DNA from: Solirubrobacter soli DSM 22325
GTDB lineage: Bacteria; Actinomycetota; Thermoleophilia; Solirubrobacterales; Solirubrobacteraceae
Length of the DNA: 64,000 bases
Reading direction: 5' to 3'
Assembly: GCF_000423665.1 (NCBI RefSeq)
Contig: NZ_KE384072.1
Coordinates: forward strand, 341,152 to 405,151
Shown here: piece by piece, positions 48,716-61,171 of the stretch
Position numbering within the stretch: the first letter of the stretch is position 1
How the letters are laid out: each line of letters begins with the position of its first letter
Position numbers and translations under genes: made by a program
The notes under the pieces: generated by a model
The model's input: only the letters and a program-made list of their open reading frames with translations
Database searches by the model: none
Told to the model about the DNA's origin: nothing

Positions 48716-49481
48716 GGATGACCGTCATGCCGTGGCTCTCGAGGAACTCGACGTCGTCGTCGTCGACACGGGTGTCGGTGACGAGCACGTCGATCTCCTC
48801 GAAGGACGCGAAGCTGAACATCTGCACGTTGTGGAACTTGGACGCGTCGACGAGCGCGACGACACGGCTCGCGCGCTCGATCATCGCGCGCTTGACCATG
48901 TGCTCGTCGCGGTACGGCGTCGTGAGCCCGTGCTGGAACGAGAGCCCGTCGCAGCTCATGAAGAGCACGTCGACCGTCATCGGCTCGAGCTCGACGCGCG
49001 TGGTCTCGTCGACCATCGCGTGCCGGTTGGTCCGCACCGAGCCGCCGAGCACGGTGAGGTCGCGCACGCCGCGCCGGCTGAGGGTCAGCGCCGTGATCAG
49101 CGAGTTGGTCACGACGTGCACTTCGCGGTCGACCGGGAAGACCTCGGCGAGCCGCTGGCCCGTGGTCCCGGAGTCGATGATCACCGGGCCCCGCTGCGGC
49201 ACCTCGGCGACGGCGGCGGTGGCGATCCGCAGCTTCTCGTCGCTGTTGACCATGTCACGGGCGTCGAGCAGCGGCTCGTAGCTCACGCGCTCGATCGGGA
49301 TCGCCCCGCCGTGCACGCGCCGCAGCAGCCGGCGTCGCTGCATGTCGGAGAGGTCGCGGCGGATCGTCTCGGTGGTCACGGCGAAGCGCTCCGCGAGGTC
49401 GGACACGTCGACCGAACCCTTGTGCAGGGCGAGCATGTAGATCTCGTGCTGGCGGTCGTGCTGGAGCTTGCCGGCCGCCAT
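48708..49481 (-). CDS. DeoR/GlpR-family sugar-responsive regulator
   Basis: 257 residues from an ATG at 49481 (a GTG one codon upstream is equally possible; both overlap the upstream stop). N-terminal HTH_DeoR: RQHEIYMLALHKGSVDVSDLAERFAVTTETIRRDLSDMQRRRLLRRVHGGA. C-terminal DeoR sensor domain: VIIDSGTTGQRLAEVFP, VVTNSLITALTLS, LGGSVRTNRHAMV, DVLFMSCDGLS. Members bind sugar phosphates. It likely controls its own operon and the divergent ABC importer through the palindrome at 50916-50932. Confidence 0.92.
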   Translation of the reverse strand: MAAGKLQHDRQHEIYMLALHKGSVDVSDLAERFAVTTETIRRDLSDMQRRRLLRRVHGGAIPIERVSYEPLLDARDMVNSDEKLRIATAAVAEVPQRGPVIIDSGTTGQRLAEVFPVDREVHVVTNSLITALTLSRRGVRDLTVLGGSVRTNRHAMVDETTRVELEPMTVDVLFMSCDGLSFQHGLTTPYRDEHMVKRAMIERASRVVALVDASKFHNVQMFSFASFEEIDVLVTDTRVDDDDVEFLESHGMTVIRA

Positions 49482-50890
49482 CACCGCGGCTCTCCGGCGC
49501 GGGCGAGCGTCAGCGCCGCGAGCGGGCCGTCGGCCGCCAGCTTCCGGTAGGCGGCGTCGAAGGCCGTCCGGAACCGCTCCGAGTCACGCAACTCGGACAT
49601 GGGGTCGAACGCGAGGAAGGCGAGCGGATCGTCCACGGCCAGTGCACCGTACCGCCGCGCCTCCTCGCCGGAGGCGTCGAAGGCGATCTCCGGGCTCGTT
49701 CCGAGGTAGCGCGCCCACGCCGCGAGCGCGGTCGTGGCGCAGTCGATCGGGCCGCCGAGCTCGAGCTGGCGGGAGATCGTCGGAACCAGGAACGTCCGGA
49801 ACTTCGCGCTGCCGTCGATGCACAACCGCGCGATCTGGTCGCCCACGCCCGGGTTGGCGAAGCGCTCCAGCACGGATTCGACGTAGCGCTCACGCGGGTG
49901 GCCGGGGATCTCGGGAACCGTCGGCAGCGCCTCGCGATACAGCAGCTCCTCCAGGAAGGCGCGGATCTCGGGAACCGCCAACGCCTCGTGCACGAGCTCG
50001 ACCCCGGCCAGCGCGGACAGGTACGCGATCGACGAGTGGCCGGCGTTGAGGAAGCGCAGCTTGTAGCGCTCCCAGTCGTGGATGCGGTCGGTGAACAGGA
50101 CCCCGGCGTCCTCCCACGGCGGGCGGCCGGCGGCGAACTCCCCGTCGATCACCCACTGGCGGAACGGCTCGCAGACCACCGGCCAGCGGTCGTCGACGCC
50201 CAGGCGCTCGCGCAGCCACCGCCGGTCGGCGTCCTGGGTCTGCGGCGTGATGCGGTCGACCATCGAGTTGGGGAAGGTGCACTGCTCGCCCACCCACGTG
50301 GCAAGCCGGTCGTCGATCCGCGCCGCCGCGTTGACCATCGCGGCGCGTGCCGCGTCCCCGTTGCCGGGGAGGTTGTCGCAGCTCAGCACGGTGACCGGCC
50401 CGAGGGCGAGCGCGCGGCGGCGCGCGAGGCCGGCCGCGAGGCGGTCGAACGTCCCCGGCAGCTCCTGCGGTTCCGCGTAGCCGCCCTCTGTGACGGTCAG
50501 CGACAGGATCGCGGTCGCCGGCGCGGCGATCAGGTCGGCGACGGCGTGCCCGTCGTCCGGTGGTGCGTGCACGTAGCGGACGATCGAGCCGATGACCTCG
50601 GCGGTCGGCTCGCCCGCGCCCTTCTCGATCAGCGTGTAGAGCTCGTCCTGCGGCGCGAGCGCGTCGCGCATCGCGGCGTCGGCGTCGAGCAGCCCGAGAC
50701 CGGCGATGGCCCAGTCGCTCCCCGCCGCCGCCAGCTCGTGCACGTAGACGGCGAGGTGGGCGCGATGAAAGCCGCCGACGCCCACGTGGACGATGCGCGG
50801 CACCAGGCGGGAGCGGTCGTAGAGCGGGACCGGCAGACCCCGGCGCGCGATGTCAGAAAGGTGCGCCTGGGCAACGCTGACATCGGACAT
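49481..50890 (-). CDS. mannitol dehydrogenase family oxidoreductase (polyol 2-dehydrogenase/fructuronate reductase type)
   Basis: 469 residues from an ATG at 50890. HVGVGGFHRAHLAVYVHELA is the family NAD(P)-binding start, VLSCDNLPGNGDAARAA and FPNSMVDRITPQT follow, and YKLRFLNAGHSSIAYLSALAG carries the catalytic Lys with the Asn/His set of long-chain polyol dehydrogenases. It oxidises mannitol, arabitol or sorbitol to the ketose, or reduces fructuronate. The divergent polyol-type ABC importer favours the first role. Confidence 0.92.
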   Translation of the reverse strand: MSDVSVAQAHLSDIARRGLPVPLYDRSRLVPRIVHVGVGGFHRAHLAVYVHELAAAGSDWAIAGLGLLDADAAMRDALAPQDELYTLIEKGAGEPTAEVIGSIVRYVHAPPDDGHAVADLIAAPATAILSLTVTEGGYAEPQELPGTFDRLAAGLARRRALALGPVTVLSCDNLPGNGDAARAAMVNAAARIDDRLATWVGEQCTFPNSMVDRITPQTQDADRRWLRERLGVDDRWPVVCEPFRQWVIDGEFAAGRPPWEDAGVLFTDRIHDWERYKLRFLNAGHSSIAYLSALAGVELVHEALAVPEIRAFLEELLYREALPTVPEIPGHPRERYVESVLERFANPGVGDQIARLCIDGSAKFRTFLVPTISRQLELGGPIDCATTALAAWARYLGTSPEIAFDASGEEARRYGALAVDDPLAFLAFDPMSELRDSERFRTAFDAAYRKLAADGPLAALTLARAGEPR

Positions 50891-50915
50891 GGTCGCGAGG
50901 CTAACACAGGCAAAT

Positions 50916-50932
50916 CAACATTGCCAATGTTG
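50916..50932. promoter_or_regulatory. operator-like palindrome between polyol enzyme and importer operons
   Basis: CAACATTG-C-CAATGTTG, a perfect 17-bp dyad, 9 bp upstream of the importer -35 box and 26 bp upstream of the dehydrogenase ATG. It is the best candidate site for the DeoR regulator in this region. Confidence 0.6.
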
Positions 50933-50940
50933 GTTATCGA

Positions 50941-50969
50941 TTGACAACCCACATAAACCAACGTATAAG
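50941..50969 (+). promoter_or_regulatory. consensus sigma-70-type promoter of the ABC importer operon
   Basis: TTGACA (50941-50946), 17-bp spacer, TATAAG (50964-50969). The predicted start is near 50976, giving a ~31-nt leader with GGAGGAGAGGA before the ATG at 51007. It is unusually close to consensus for this genome. Confidence 0.85.
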
Positions 50970-51006
50970 TCCACTTGAGCGAAGTTCTCTGACTCGGAGG
51001 AGAGGA

Positions 51007-52374
51007 ATGTCAGGCATGTCGCGCTTCACGGTGCCCGCCGCCGTCGCCGTTGGCCTGGGTGCACTCGTCGCGGCCTGTGGCGGCTCCAGCGAGCCGTCAG
51101 GCGGCTCGGGCTCGTCCAAGGGCGGCTCGATCAACGTCGCGATCGTCGACAACCCGCAGATGAAGGACATCGCGGCGTTGACCCCCAAGCTGTTCACGGC
51201 CAAGACCGGCATCAAGGTCAACTACACGGTGCTCGACGAGGGCACCCTGCGCCAGGTGACCACCCGCGACGTCGCGGCCGGCGGCCGGCAGTTCGACGTC
51301 GCGATGATCGGGATGTACGAGGCGCCGCAGTTCGGGGCCAGCGGGACACTCGTGGACCTCACCCAGCAGGCGAAGTCCGATCCCGCGTACAAGTACGACG
51401 ACCTGATCGAGTCCGTGCGCAACGGCCTCTCGGCCGACGGGAAGCTCTACGCGTCACCGTTCTACGCCGAGTCCTCGTTCCTGATGTACCGCAAGGACGT
51501 CCTCGACAAGGCCGGGGTGACGATGCCGCCGAAGCCGACCTGGCAAGAGGTCGCGGCGATCGCCCAGAAGGTCAAGACCAGCGACATGGCCGGCATCTGC
51601 CTGCGCGGCAAGCCCGGCTGGGGTGACCTCGGCGCCTCGTTCACCACGGTGCTGAACACGTTCGGCGGGACCTGGTGGTCGGCCAAGCCGGACGGGTCGA
51701 TCGACAAGGCGATGGTCGCCACGCCCGAGTTCAAGCAGGCGCTGAACTTCTACGTGAACCTCGTCAAGACGGCGGGCGAGAAGGATGCCGCCAACGCGAG
51801 CTTCAACGAATGCCTGTCCCAGTACAAGGACGGCAAGGTCGCCATGTGGTACGACGCCACGGTCGCCGCGGGCCTGCTCGAGGCCTCCGACAGCCCGGTC
51901 AAGGGCAAGAACGGGTACGCACCCGCGCCCGTCGACAAGACCGCGGCCTCCGGCTGGCTGTGGTCGTGGGCGCTCGCGATCCCGAAGACCACCTCCAACC
52001 AGGACCTCGCGTGGAAGTACATCGCGTGGGCGACCGGTCCCGACTACATCAAGGCGGCCGGGACGGCCGTGGCAGGCGGCTGGGCGGCGATCCCGCCCGG
52101 CACGCGCAAGTCCACCTACGAGATCCCCCAATACAAGGAGGCGGCCAAGGCCTTCGCCCAACCCACGCTCGACGCGATGTCATCCGCCCCGATCGACAAC
52201 CCGGGAACGACCAAGCGACCGGGCCTGCCAGGCGTCCAGTACGTCGGCGTGCCGGAGTTCCAGGACGTCGGCAACCAATGCACGCAGCAGTTCTCGGCGG
52301 TGATCGCCGGCCGCGCGTCGGTGGACTCCGCGCTGGGCAACTGCCAACAGGTCGCGTCCCAATCGGCACCGTGA
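51007..52374 (+). CDS. ABC sugar/polyol substrate-binding lipoprotein
   Basis: 455 residues from an ATG at 51007. Lipobox LGALVAAC, then a family 1 solute-binding fold: INVAIVDNPQMKDIAALTPKLFTAKTGIKVNYTVLDEGTLRQ, PFYAESSFLMYRKDVLDKAGV, a GWGDLGASFTTVLNTFGGTWWS ligand-cleft segment and SGWLWSWALAIPKTTSNQDLAWKYIAWATGP. It captures a sugar or sugar alcohol outside the membrane for the two permeases that follow. Confidence 0.92.
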   Translation: MSGMSRFTVPAAVAVGLGALVAACGGSSEPSGGSGSSKGGSINVAIVDNPQMKDIAALTPKLFTAKTGIKVNYTVLDEGTLRQVTTRDVAAGGRQFDVAMIGMYEAPQFGASGTLVDLTQQAKSDPAYKYDDLIESVRNGLSADGKLYASPFYAESSFLMYRKDVLDKAGVTMPPKPTWQEVAAIAQKVKTSDMAGICLRGKPGWGDLGASFTTVLNTFGGTWWSAKPDGSIDKAMVATPEFKQALNFYVNLVKTAGEKDAANASFNECLSQYKDGKVAMWYDATVAAGLLEASDSPVKGKNGYAPAPVDKTAASGWLWSWALAIPKTTSNQDLAWKYIAWATGPDYIKAAGTAVAGGWAAIPPGTRKSTYEIPQYKEAAKAFAQPTLDAMSSAPIDNPGTTKRPGLPGVQYVGVPEFQDVGNQCTQQFSAVIAGRASVDSALGNCQQVASQSAP

Positions 52375-52408
52375 TCCACCCCACACCCCATCTCCTCGGG
52401 GGGATCGC

Positions 52409-53347
52409 GTGACAACCGTCGACGCCACGACACGGACCGTCTCACCCAAGGCGACCCGCCGCATCCCTCTCGCGCGCGGGGAGTCGTGGCGTCGGCGGCT
52501 GCCGCTGCTGCCGGCGCTGGTCCTGATGATCCTGCTCACGCAGGTGCCGTTCGTGATGAGCATCTACTACAGCCTCACGGACTGGAAGGTCGTGCCGCCC
52601 GAGCCGCGCGAGTTCGTCGGCCTGGACAACTACAAGCACCTCTTCAGCGACCACTTCTTCGTCGACGCGGTCGTGGTCAGCATCAAGCTGACGGTGATCC
52701 CCGTGTTCGGCGCGATCGTGCTCGGCTCGGCGTTCGCCATCCTGCTCGACCGCAAGTTCTTCGGCCAGGGCGTGGTGCGCACGCTGCTGATCACGCCGTT
52801 CTTGATGATGCCGGTCGTCGTCGGGCTGATCTGGAAGAACCAGGTCTTCCACGGCCTCTACGGCGTCCTGAACTGGGTCATCGAGACGCTCGGCGGGACG
52901 CCGATCGAGTTCGTGTCGCGCTACCCGACGATGTCACTGATCATCGTGCTGATCTGGCAGTGGACGCCGTTCATGATGTTGATCATCCTCGCCGGGCTGC
53001 AGAGCCAGCCGGCCGACGTGCTGGAGGCCGCCAAGGTCGACGGCGCGACGCCGTTCGGCGTGTTCCGGCAGCTGACGCTGAGCCACCTGCGCCCGTACAT
53101 GGAGCTCGGCATCCTGCTCGGGACGATCTATCTGATCCAGGTCTACGACCAGATCGCGGTGATGACCGGAGGCGGGCCGGGCTCCACCAACGTGCCCTAC
53201 TTCGTGTTCCAGCGATCGATCGGCGGCGGCTGGGAGTTCGGCCAGGCGTCTTCGTACAGCATCGTCGTGGTCATCGCTTCGATCGCGATCGCCACGGTGG
53301 CGCTGCGCGTGTTGTCCAACCTGCTCAAAGGCGAGGAGATCGCATGA
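52409..53347 (+). CDS. ABC sugar/polyol permease, MalF-like
   Basis: 312 residues from a GTG at 52409 behind GGGGGG. Six membrane helices; the EAA loop reads LEAAKVDGATPFGVFRQLTLSHLRP, the site that contacts the ATPase. The N-terminal periplasmic region is short. It overlaps the second permease by 4 bp (ATGA). Confidence 0.92.
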   Translation: MTTVDATTRTVSPKATRRIPLARGESWRRRLPLLPALVLMILLTQVPFVMSIYYSLTDWKVVPPEPREFVGLDNYKHLFSDHFFVDAVVVSIKLTVIPVFGAIVLGSAFAILLDRKFFGQGVVRTLLITPFLMMPVVVGLIWKNQVFHGLYGVLNWVIETLGGTPIEFVSRYPTMSLIIVLIWQWTPFMMLIILAGLQSQPADVLEAAKVDGATPFGVFRQLTLSHLRPYMELGILLGTIYLIQVYDQIAVMTGGGPGSTNVPYFVFQRSIGGGWEFGQASSYSIVVVIASIAIATVALRVLSNLLKGEEIA

Positions 53348-54201
53348 GCGCTTCGTCCGGTCCGGCCGCCGTCGGCGAGCGCCAGTGGGTCAATCACCTG
53401 CTGGGGGCGCTCGCCTGGCTGGTCGCGCTGCTGTTCTTCTTCCCGGTCTTCTGGATGGTCCTGAACTCGTTCAAGACCGAGCAGGACGCGAACACGAGCC
53501 CGAAGCTGTTCTTCTCCCCCACGCTCGACGAGTACCGCGAGGTGACCAAGAGCGTCGGCGGCCTGCTGTCGTTCGGCGAGGCGTTCACGAACTCGATCGT
53601 GATCGTGTTGACCTCGACGATCATCGTGATGCTGCTGGCGATCCCCGCCGCCTACGCGCTGGCGGTCCGCCCCGTGGTCAAGTGGCGCGACGTCCTGTTC
53701 TTCTTCATCTCGACGAAGTTCCTGCCGGTCGTGGCCTCGATCCTGCCGATCTGGATCCTGGCCAAGAACATGAACATGCTCAACACCCGCATGGTGCTGG
53801 TGATCCTGTACCTGGGCATCAACCTGCCGCTGGCGATCTGGATGCTGCGCTCGTTCTTCACGGAGATCCCGCGCGAGCTGATCGAGGCCGCCGAGATCGA
53901 CGGCGCCAGCCTGCGGGGACAGTTGACATCGGTGATCCTGCCGATCGCCGCGCCCGGCATCGCCGCCACCGCGCTGCTGTGCGTGATCTTCGCCTGGAAC
54001 GAGTTCTTCTACGCGGTCCAGCTCAATCCCGTCCATGGGTCGACGGTCCCGATCTGGGTCACGACCAACATCAGCACGCGCGGCGACTTCCTCGCGAAGC
54101 TCTCGGCCGCCTCCGTGCTCGCCTGCATCCCCGTCGTGCTCGCCGGGTGGATCGCGCAGAAGCGCATGATCCGCGGCCTGGCCATGGGCGCCATCAAGTG
54201 A
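53344..54201 (+). CDS. ABC sugar/polyol permease, MalG-like
   Basis: 285 residues from an ATG at 53344. Six helices, starting ALAWLVALLFFFPVFWMVLNSFKTEQDA as in MalG-type permeases; EAA loop IEAAEIDGASLRGQLTSVILPIAAPG. Forms the channel with the upstream permease. Ten nucleotides separate it from the ATPase gene. Confidence 0.93.
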   Translation: MSASSGPAAVGERQWVNHLLGALAWLVALLFFFPVFWMVLNSFKTEQDANTSPKLFFSPTLDEYREVTKSVGGLLSFGEAFTNSIVIVLTSTIIVMLLAIPAAYALAVRPVVKWRDVLFFFISTKFLPVVASILPIWILAKNMNMLNTRMVLVILYLGINLPLAIWMLRSFFTEIPRELIEAAEIDGASLRGQLTSVILPIAAPGIAATALLCVIFAWNEFFYAVQLNPVHGSTVPIWVTTNISTRGDFLAKLSAASVLACIPVVLAGWIAQKRMIRGLAMGAIK

Positions 54202-54211
54202 GGACCTGGAG

Positions 54212-55315
<1,104 letters not shown>

Positions 55316-55658
55316 CGGCGCTTGGAGGCCTCGGCCGACGAGCCTTGAGCGTTGAGCCCGCGCTGGACGATCGTCCGAGCCATGATCCATAGCGATGTCC
55401 CGGCGGGGTCGCGTTGTTGGCGGAGCGGTGCGGAACAAACGTGGGTGAGACCGTCCCGGCACCAAACGTGCATCCGGCTGCGGTTTTCTGCGGTTTTCCG
55501 CGTGTTTGTGGCGGACGGAGAAACACGCGAAGACGTTCCGGCTGAGCCGCGTCGAACACCACGGACGAATCACGGCTGCGCTTTGCTTGGCGGTAGAGCG
55601 GAGCCTGAGCCAGCCCCCCAACAGGAAACCTGTCGGGAGAACACGGAGTCAGTTCACG
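55316..55658. other. gene-free gap of 343 bp
   Basis: No convincing coding sequence on either strand. The middle (55475-55510) is T-rich for this genome. The only structured element I see is the ftsH terminator at 55617-55637. Confidence 0.6.
55617..55637 (-). terminator. terminator of ftsH
   Basis: CCCGACAGG and CCTGTTGGG (minus strand) form a 9-bp stem with one G-T pair and a ttt loop, 22 nt after the ftsH stop. Confidence 0.6.
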
Positions 55659-57644
<1,986 letters not shown>

Positions 57645-57825
57645 GGCGGAAGGTCCCTGTCGGATCGGATGGGCCCTGACCCTCCGGCCATCGGCGTCTC
57701 GCGACCGTGGCTTTAGCTCCGTCACCCCCGTGACGGGGAAGGCCCTGGAAACGACGTGTTTTCTCATGAGGGGACGCCGCGCCGGTGGTCTAATCGAGCC
57801 TTCGCTCATCCCTCGGAGGGGACCA

Positions 57826-60800
57826 TTGTTCGAACTTCGTCGTGCGCGCCTCGTCGCGTGCTGCGCCGCCACGCTCACCGTGGCAGGCGCCGTCGCCGCC
57901 AACGCGAGCCCCACCGCCGCCCAGGCGCCGGCGCTCGGCAGCGCCGATCAGGGCGGCGCGGTGATCGTCTGGCTCAAGAACGACCACGCCGATCTCGATC
58001 TGCGCAGCTCGGCTCGCGCGGCGGCCGCGCACGCCGACCAGCAGCCGATCGTCGCCGCCATCCGCGCCGCCGGCGGCAGCGACATCGTGCAACTGGTCAG
58101 CGTCAACGCGGTGGCCGCGCATGTGTCGGCCGCCGGGGTGGCGGCGCTGCGCGCGTTGCCCGCGGTGAAGGAGATCATCCCCGACGCCGGCGTGCCGATC
58201 GGTGACCCCGAGCCCACCGGACCGGCGGTCACCGGCGTGCGGATCACGCCCGACAAGAACTCGCGCAAATCCGCGCAGGCCGCGGGCACGAACCCCTTCC
58301 CGACGTCGAACGACTGCGGGACGCAGGACAACCCGCTGATCGAGCCCGAGGCGCTGCTCGCGATCAACGCGCCGGCGATGACGAACGCAGGCCTGAGCAC
58401 CGAGCCCGGGCACGGCGTGATCGTCGCCAACGACGGGATCAGCACCGCTCCGCGCGGCGACCTCGTCGGCAACCCGAACTTCGTGCGCCCGGCGGCCGAC
58501 GGCGGCGGCAGCGTCGTCGTCGGGGCGACGCCGGGCGACACGACCGACAGCACCGACGGCGAGTACTACGGCGACGCGTCGTCGATCGACGCGCAGGGCA
58601 CGGTCCTCTACCAGTACTCGAAGGAGCTGCCGTACTCCGGTCTGCCGGACACGTGCTACTTCAAGCTCGTGGGTGACGCGCCGGGCGCCTCGCTCGTCGA
58701 CACGAACACGATCGACACGCCGGAGAGCGCGTCGGTGATGAGCGAGTCCGAGCTGCTGGCCGGCATCGACGCCGCGGTGCTCAAGGCGCACGCCGATGTC
58801 ATCAACGAGTCCTACGGGTACTCGAACTCCCCCGGCAGCTACGCCATCCACTACGCGGCGAACGACGCCGCCGTCGACGCGGGCGTGACCGTCGTGGCCT
58901 CCTCCGGGGACAGCGGCGTGTCCGGCACGGTGTCCTCCCCCGCCTCGGACCCGAAGATCATCGCGGCGGGCGCGACCAACACGCACCGGCTCAACGCGAT
59001 GGCGTACGGGTTCACCGGGTGGGTGAACAACGACATCACGCCGTTGTCGAGCGGCGGGACGACGCCGGACAACAAGCTGGTCGACCTCGTCGCCCCGGGC
59101 TACGGCGGCGAGGCCGCCTGCAACCCGCACGGCAGCGACTGCCCGGCGAACACGCAGACCGAGGCGTTCGGCGGGACCAGCGAGTCCTCCCCGCTGATCG
59201 CGGGCGCGGCCGCGGACGTCATCCAGGCCTACCGCGACTCGCACAACGGCGACAGCCCGTCGCCGGCGCTGGTCAAGCAGCTCCTCACCGGCACCGCGTC
59301 CGATGCGAGCGCCCCGGCCGACCAGCAGGGTGCGGGCCTCGTGAACATCAAGGCCGCGGTCGCAGCCGCGCAGCAGCAGCTGAACACCACGGCGACCGGG
59401 GGCGCCAACAGCCTGATCCCGACCCCGACCCAGCTCGACCTGCGCGGCGACGGCGGCTCGTCGAACTTCCAGTCGGTGAGCCTGTTCAACTCGAGCAGCG
59501 CGTCGACGACCGTGACCGGCACGTACCGCGAGCTCGGCCCGGAGCACCAGATCGGGTCGACCGTCACCGAGAACGTGAGCGCTCCTGACATCAGCCTCGC
59601 CGTGCCGGCCGACGGCGCGCAGGCCGCGCCGGACATCACGATCAACGTCCCCTCCGGCCTCGACCGGCTCGACGCGGACATGATCTGGCCGGACCCGGCC
59701 AACGGCGCGATCCTGAGCTTCACGCTCACCGATCCCAGCGGCAGGCTGCGGCAGATCTCCTACGACTACGGCACCGCGTCGACGACCGGCGGAACGGGCA
59801 CCGTCCCGGACATCCAGCACGTCGAGGTCGCGAACCCCGAGGCCGGCACCTGGCGGGTGGCGATCAAGTGGGCCAACGGCCGCGCGCACCTGCAGTCGCT
59901 CCCGAACGTCCCCGGCACCTACACCGGGACCGTGAGCTTCAAGGCCTCCGGGCAGAACTGGATCACCGCGCCGGCCTCCCCCGCGATCACCATCGCGGCG
60001 CACCGGGCGGCAACGATCCCACTGCAGGTCGCGTTCCCGGCGGCGGCGGGCGACCATCCCGAGTCGGTGCAGTTCACGTCATCGGGCGGCGCGACCACCT
60101 CGCTCCCGATCGCGCGTCGCACGCTGGTGCCGAGCACGGGCGGCGAGTTCGACACGCAGATCACCGGCACGGTCGGGCGCGGGATCGGCCAGATCAGCAC
60201 GTTCAACGTCAACGTCCCGGCCGGACGGTCGGACCTGGGCGTGACGCTGACGACCCCGGACACGAGCGCGGACGATCCGATGACACTGTTCCTCGTGAAC
60301 CCGGCGGGAACGTCGGTCGCCACCCACCTGGTGAACGGCCGGGCGCGCAACGGCGTCCCGTTGACCGGGGGAACGGCCACGTACCACGTCCCGAACCCGA
60401 TGGCCGGGACGTGGGAGATCGACGTCGAGCTCAACCTGACGACCAGCGGCGAGGAGTTCACGCAGACCGTGGTGGGCGACGTGCTGCCGCAGGCGCCGGT
60501 GATCACCGCGCCGGTGGGTGCGGTCGTGAGCACGACGCCGTTGATCGCCGGCACGGGCGTTCCGGGTGACACGGTGACCGTGTCGGCCCTCGGCGCCACC
60601 GTCTGCACCGCCGTGGTCGGTTCGGACGGCGCCTGGTCCTGCACCCCGTCGATGGCCTTGCCGGCGGGGCCCGTGCTGCTCACCGCCACCCAGGCGGACG
60701 CGACCGGCAACGCCTCGGCGGCGTCGACCGCGGTCGGGATCACGGTGCCGCTGGGGTCGACGAGCACGCCGGGCGATGTGTCCGGTGTCGCGCCGGCGAC

Positions 60801-61128
60801 GCTCTCGCTCTCGCTCGGCGCGCCCGCGTCGTTCGGGGCGTTCACGCCGGGCGTGGACAGGACGTACACGGCGTCGAGCACCGCCGACGTGATCAGCTCG
60901 GCGGGCGACGCGACGCTGAGCGTGTCCGACCCAGGTCACCTGGCGAACGGCGCGTTCAGCCTGACCGACCCGCTGTCGGTCTCCGTCTCCAAGAGCAGCT
61001 GGTCGGCTCCGGTCTCCAACGACCTGGTGACGGTCGGCTTCTCGCAGCACATCGGTGCGAGCGAGGCCCTGCGGACCGGTGGGTACAGCCGGACGCTGAC
61101 GTTCACGCTGTCCACCACGCAGCCGTAG
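57826..61128 (+). CDS. secreted subtilase-like (S8/S53-like) protein with shared C-terminal domain; catalytic His not found
   Basis: 1100 residues from a TTG at 57826 with GGAGG 6 nt upstream and a signal peptide right after. Subtilase landmarks: GVIVANDGIS (Asp region), VINESYGYS and TVVASSGDSGVSG (oxyanion region, S53-like), FGGTSESSPLIAGAAA (Ser). Where S8 enzymes have HGT, this reads SSIDAQGTVLY, so the catalytic His is replaced. Two proprotein/P-type beta domains (STTVTGTYRELGPEHQIGS; GGEFDTQITGTVGRGIGQIST), an Ig-like domain (APVGAVVSTTPLIAGTGVPGDTVTV) and the shared C-terminal domain follow. Confidence 0.82.
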   Translation: MFELRRARLVACCAATLTVAGAVAANASPTAAQAPALGSADQGGAVIVWLKNDHADLDLRSSARAAAAHADQQPIVAAIRAAGGSDIVQLVSVNAVAAHVSAAGVAALRALPAVKEIIPDAGVPIGDPEPTGPAVTGVRITPDKNSRKSAQAAGTNPFPTSNDCGTQDNPLIEPEALLAINAPAMTNAGLSTEPGHGVIVANDGISTAPRGDLVGNPNFVRPAADGGGSVVVGATPGDTTDSTDGEYYGDASSIDAQGTVLYQYSKELPYSGLPDTCYFKLVGDAPGASLVDTNTIDTPESASVMSESELLAGIDAAVLKAHADVINESYGYSNSPGSYAIHYAANDAAVDAGVTVVASSGDSGVSGTVSSPASDPKIIAAGATNTHRLNAMAYGFTGWVNNDITPLSSGGTTPDNKLVDLVAPGYGGEAACNPHGSDCPANTQTEAFGGTSESSPLIAGAAADVIQAYRDSHNGDSPSPALVKQLLTGTASDASAPADQQGAGLVNIKAAVAAAQQQLNTTATGGANSLIPTPTQLDLRGDGGSSNFQSVSLFNSSSASTTVTGTYRELGPEHQIGSTVTENVSAPDISLAVPADGAQAAPDITINVPSGLDRLDADMIWPDPANGAILSFTLTDPSGRLRQISYDYGTASTTGGTGTVPDIQHVEVANPEAGTWRVAIKWANGRAHLQSLPNVPGTYTGTVSFKASGQNWITAPASPAITIAAHRAATIPLQVAFPAAAGDHPESVQFTSSGGATTSLPIARRTLVPSTGGEFDTQITGTVGRGIGQISTFNVNVPAGRSDLGVTLTTPDTSADDPMTLFLVNPAGTSVATHLVNGRARNGVPLTGGTATYHVPNPMAGTWEIDVELNLTTSGEEFTQTVVGDVLPQAPVITAPVGAVVSTTPLIAGTGVPGDTVTVSALGATVCTAVVGSDGAWSCTPSMALPAGPVLLTATQADATGNASAASTAVGITVPLGSTSTPGDVSGVAPATLSLSLGAPASFGAFTPGVDRTYTASSTADVISSAGDATLSVSDPGHLANGAFSLTDPLSVSVSKSSWSAPVSNDLVTVGFSQHIGASEALRTGGYSRTLTFTLSTTQP
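60787..61125 (+). repeat. shared C-terminal domain, copy 3
   Basis: Final ~113 residues, APATLSLSLGAPASFGAFTP to GGYSRTLTFTLSTTQP-stop. Confidence 0.85.
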
Positions 61129-61141
61129 ACCCCGCGGTGTC

Positions 61142-61171
61142 AGCATCCCGGGGCACATGCTCCGGGATGCT
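61142..61171 (+). promoter_or_regulatory. hairpin enclosing the start codon of the 61157 gene (also possible terminator)
   Basis: AGCATCCCGG and CCGGGATGCT form a perfect 10-bp stem; the 10-nt loop contains the ATG at 61157. It lies 13 nt after the subtilase-like stop, so it may terminate that gene and/or block initiation at the next. Confidence 0.65.
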
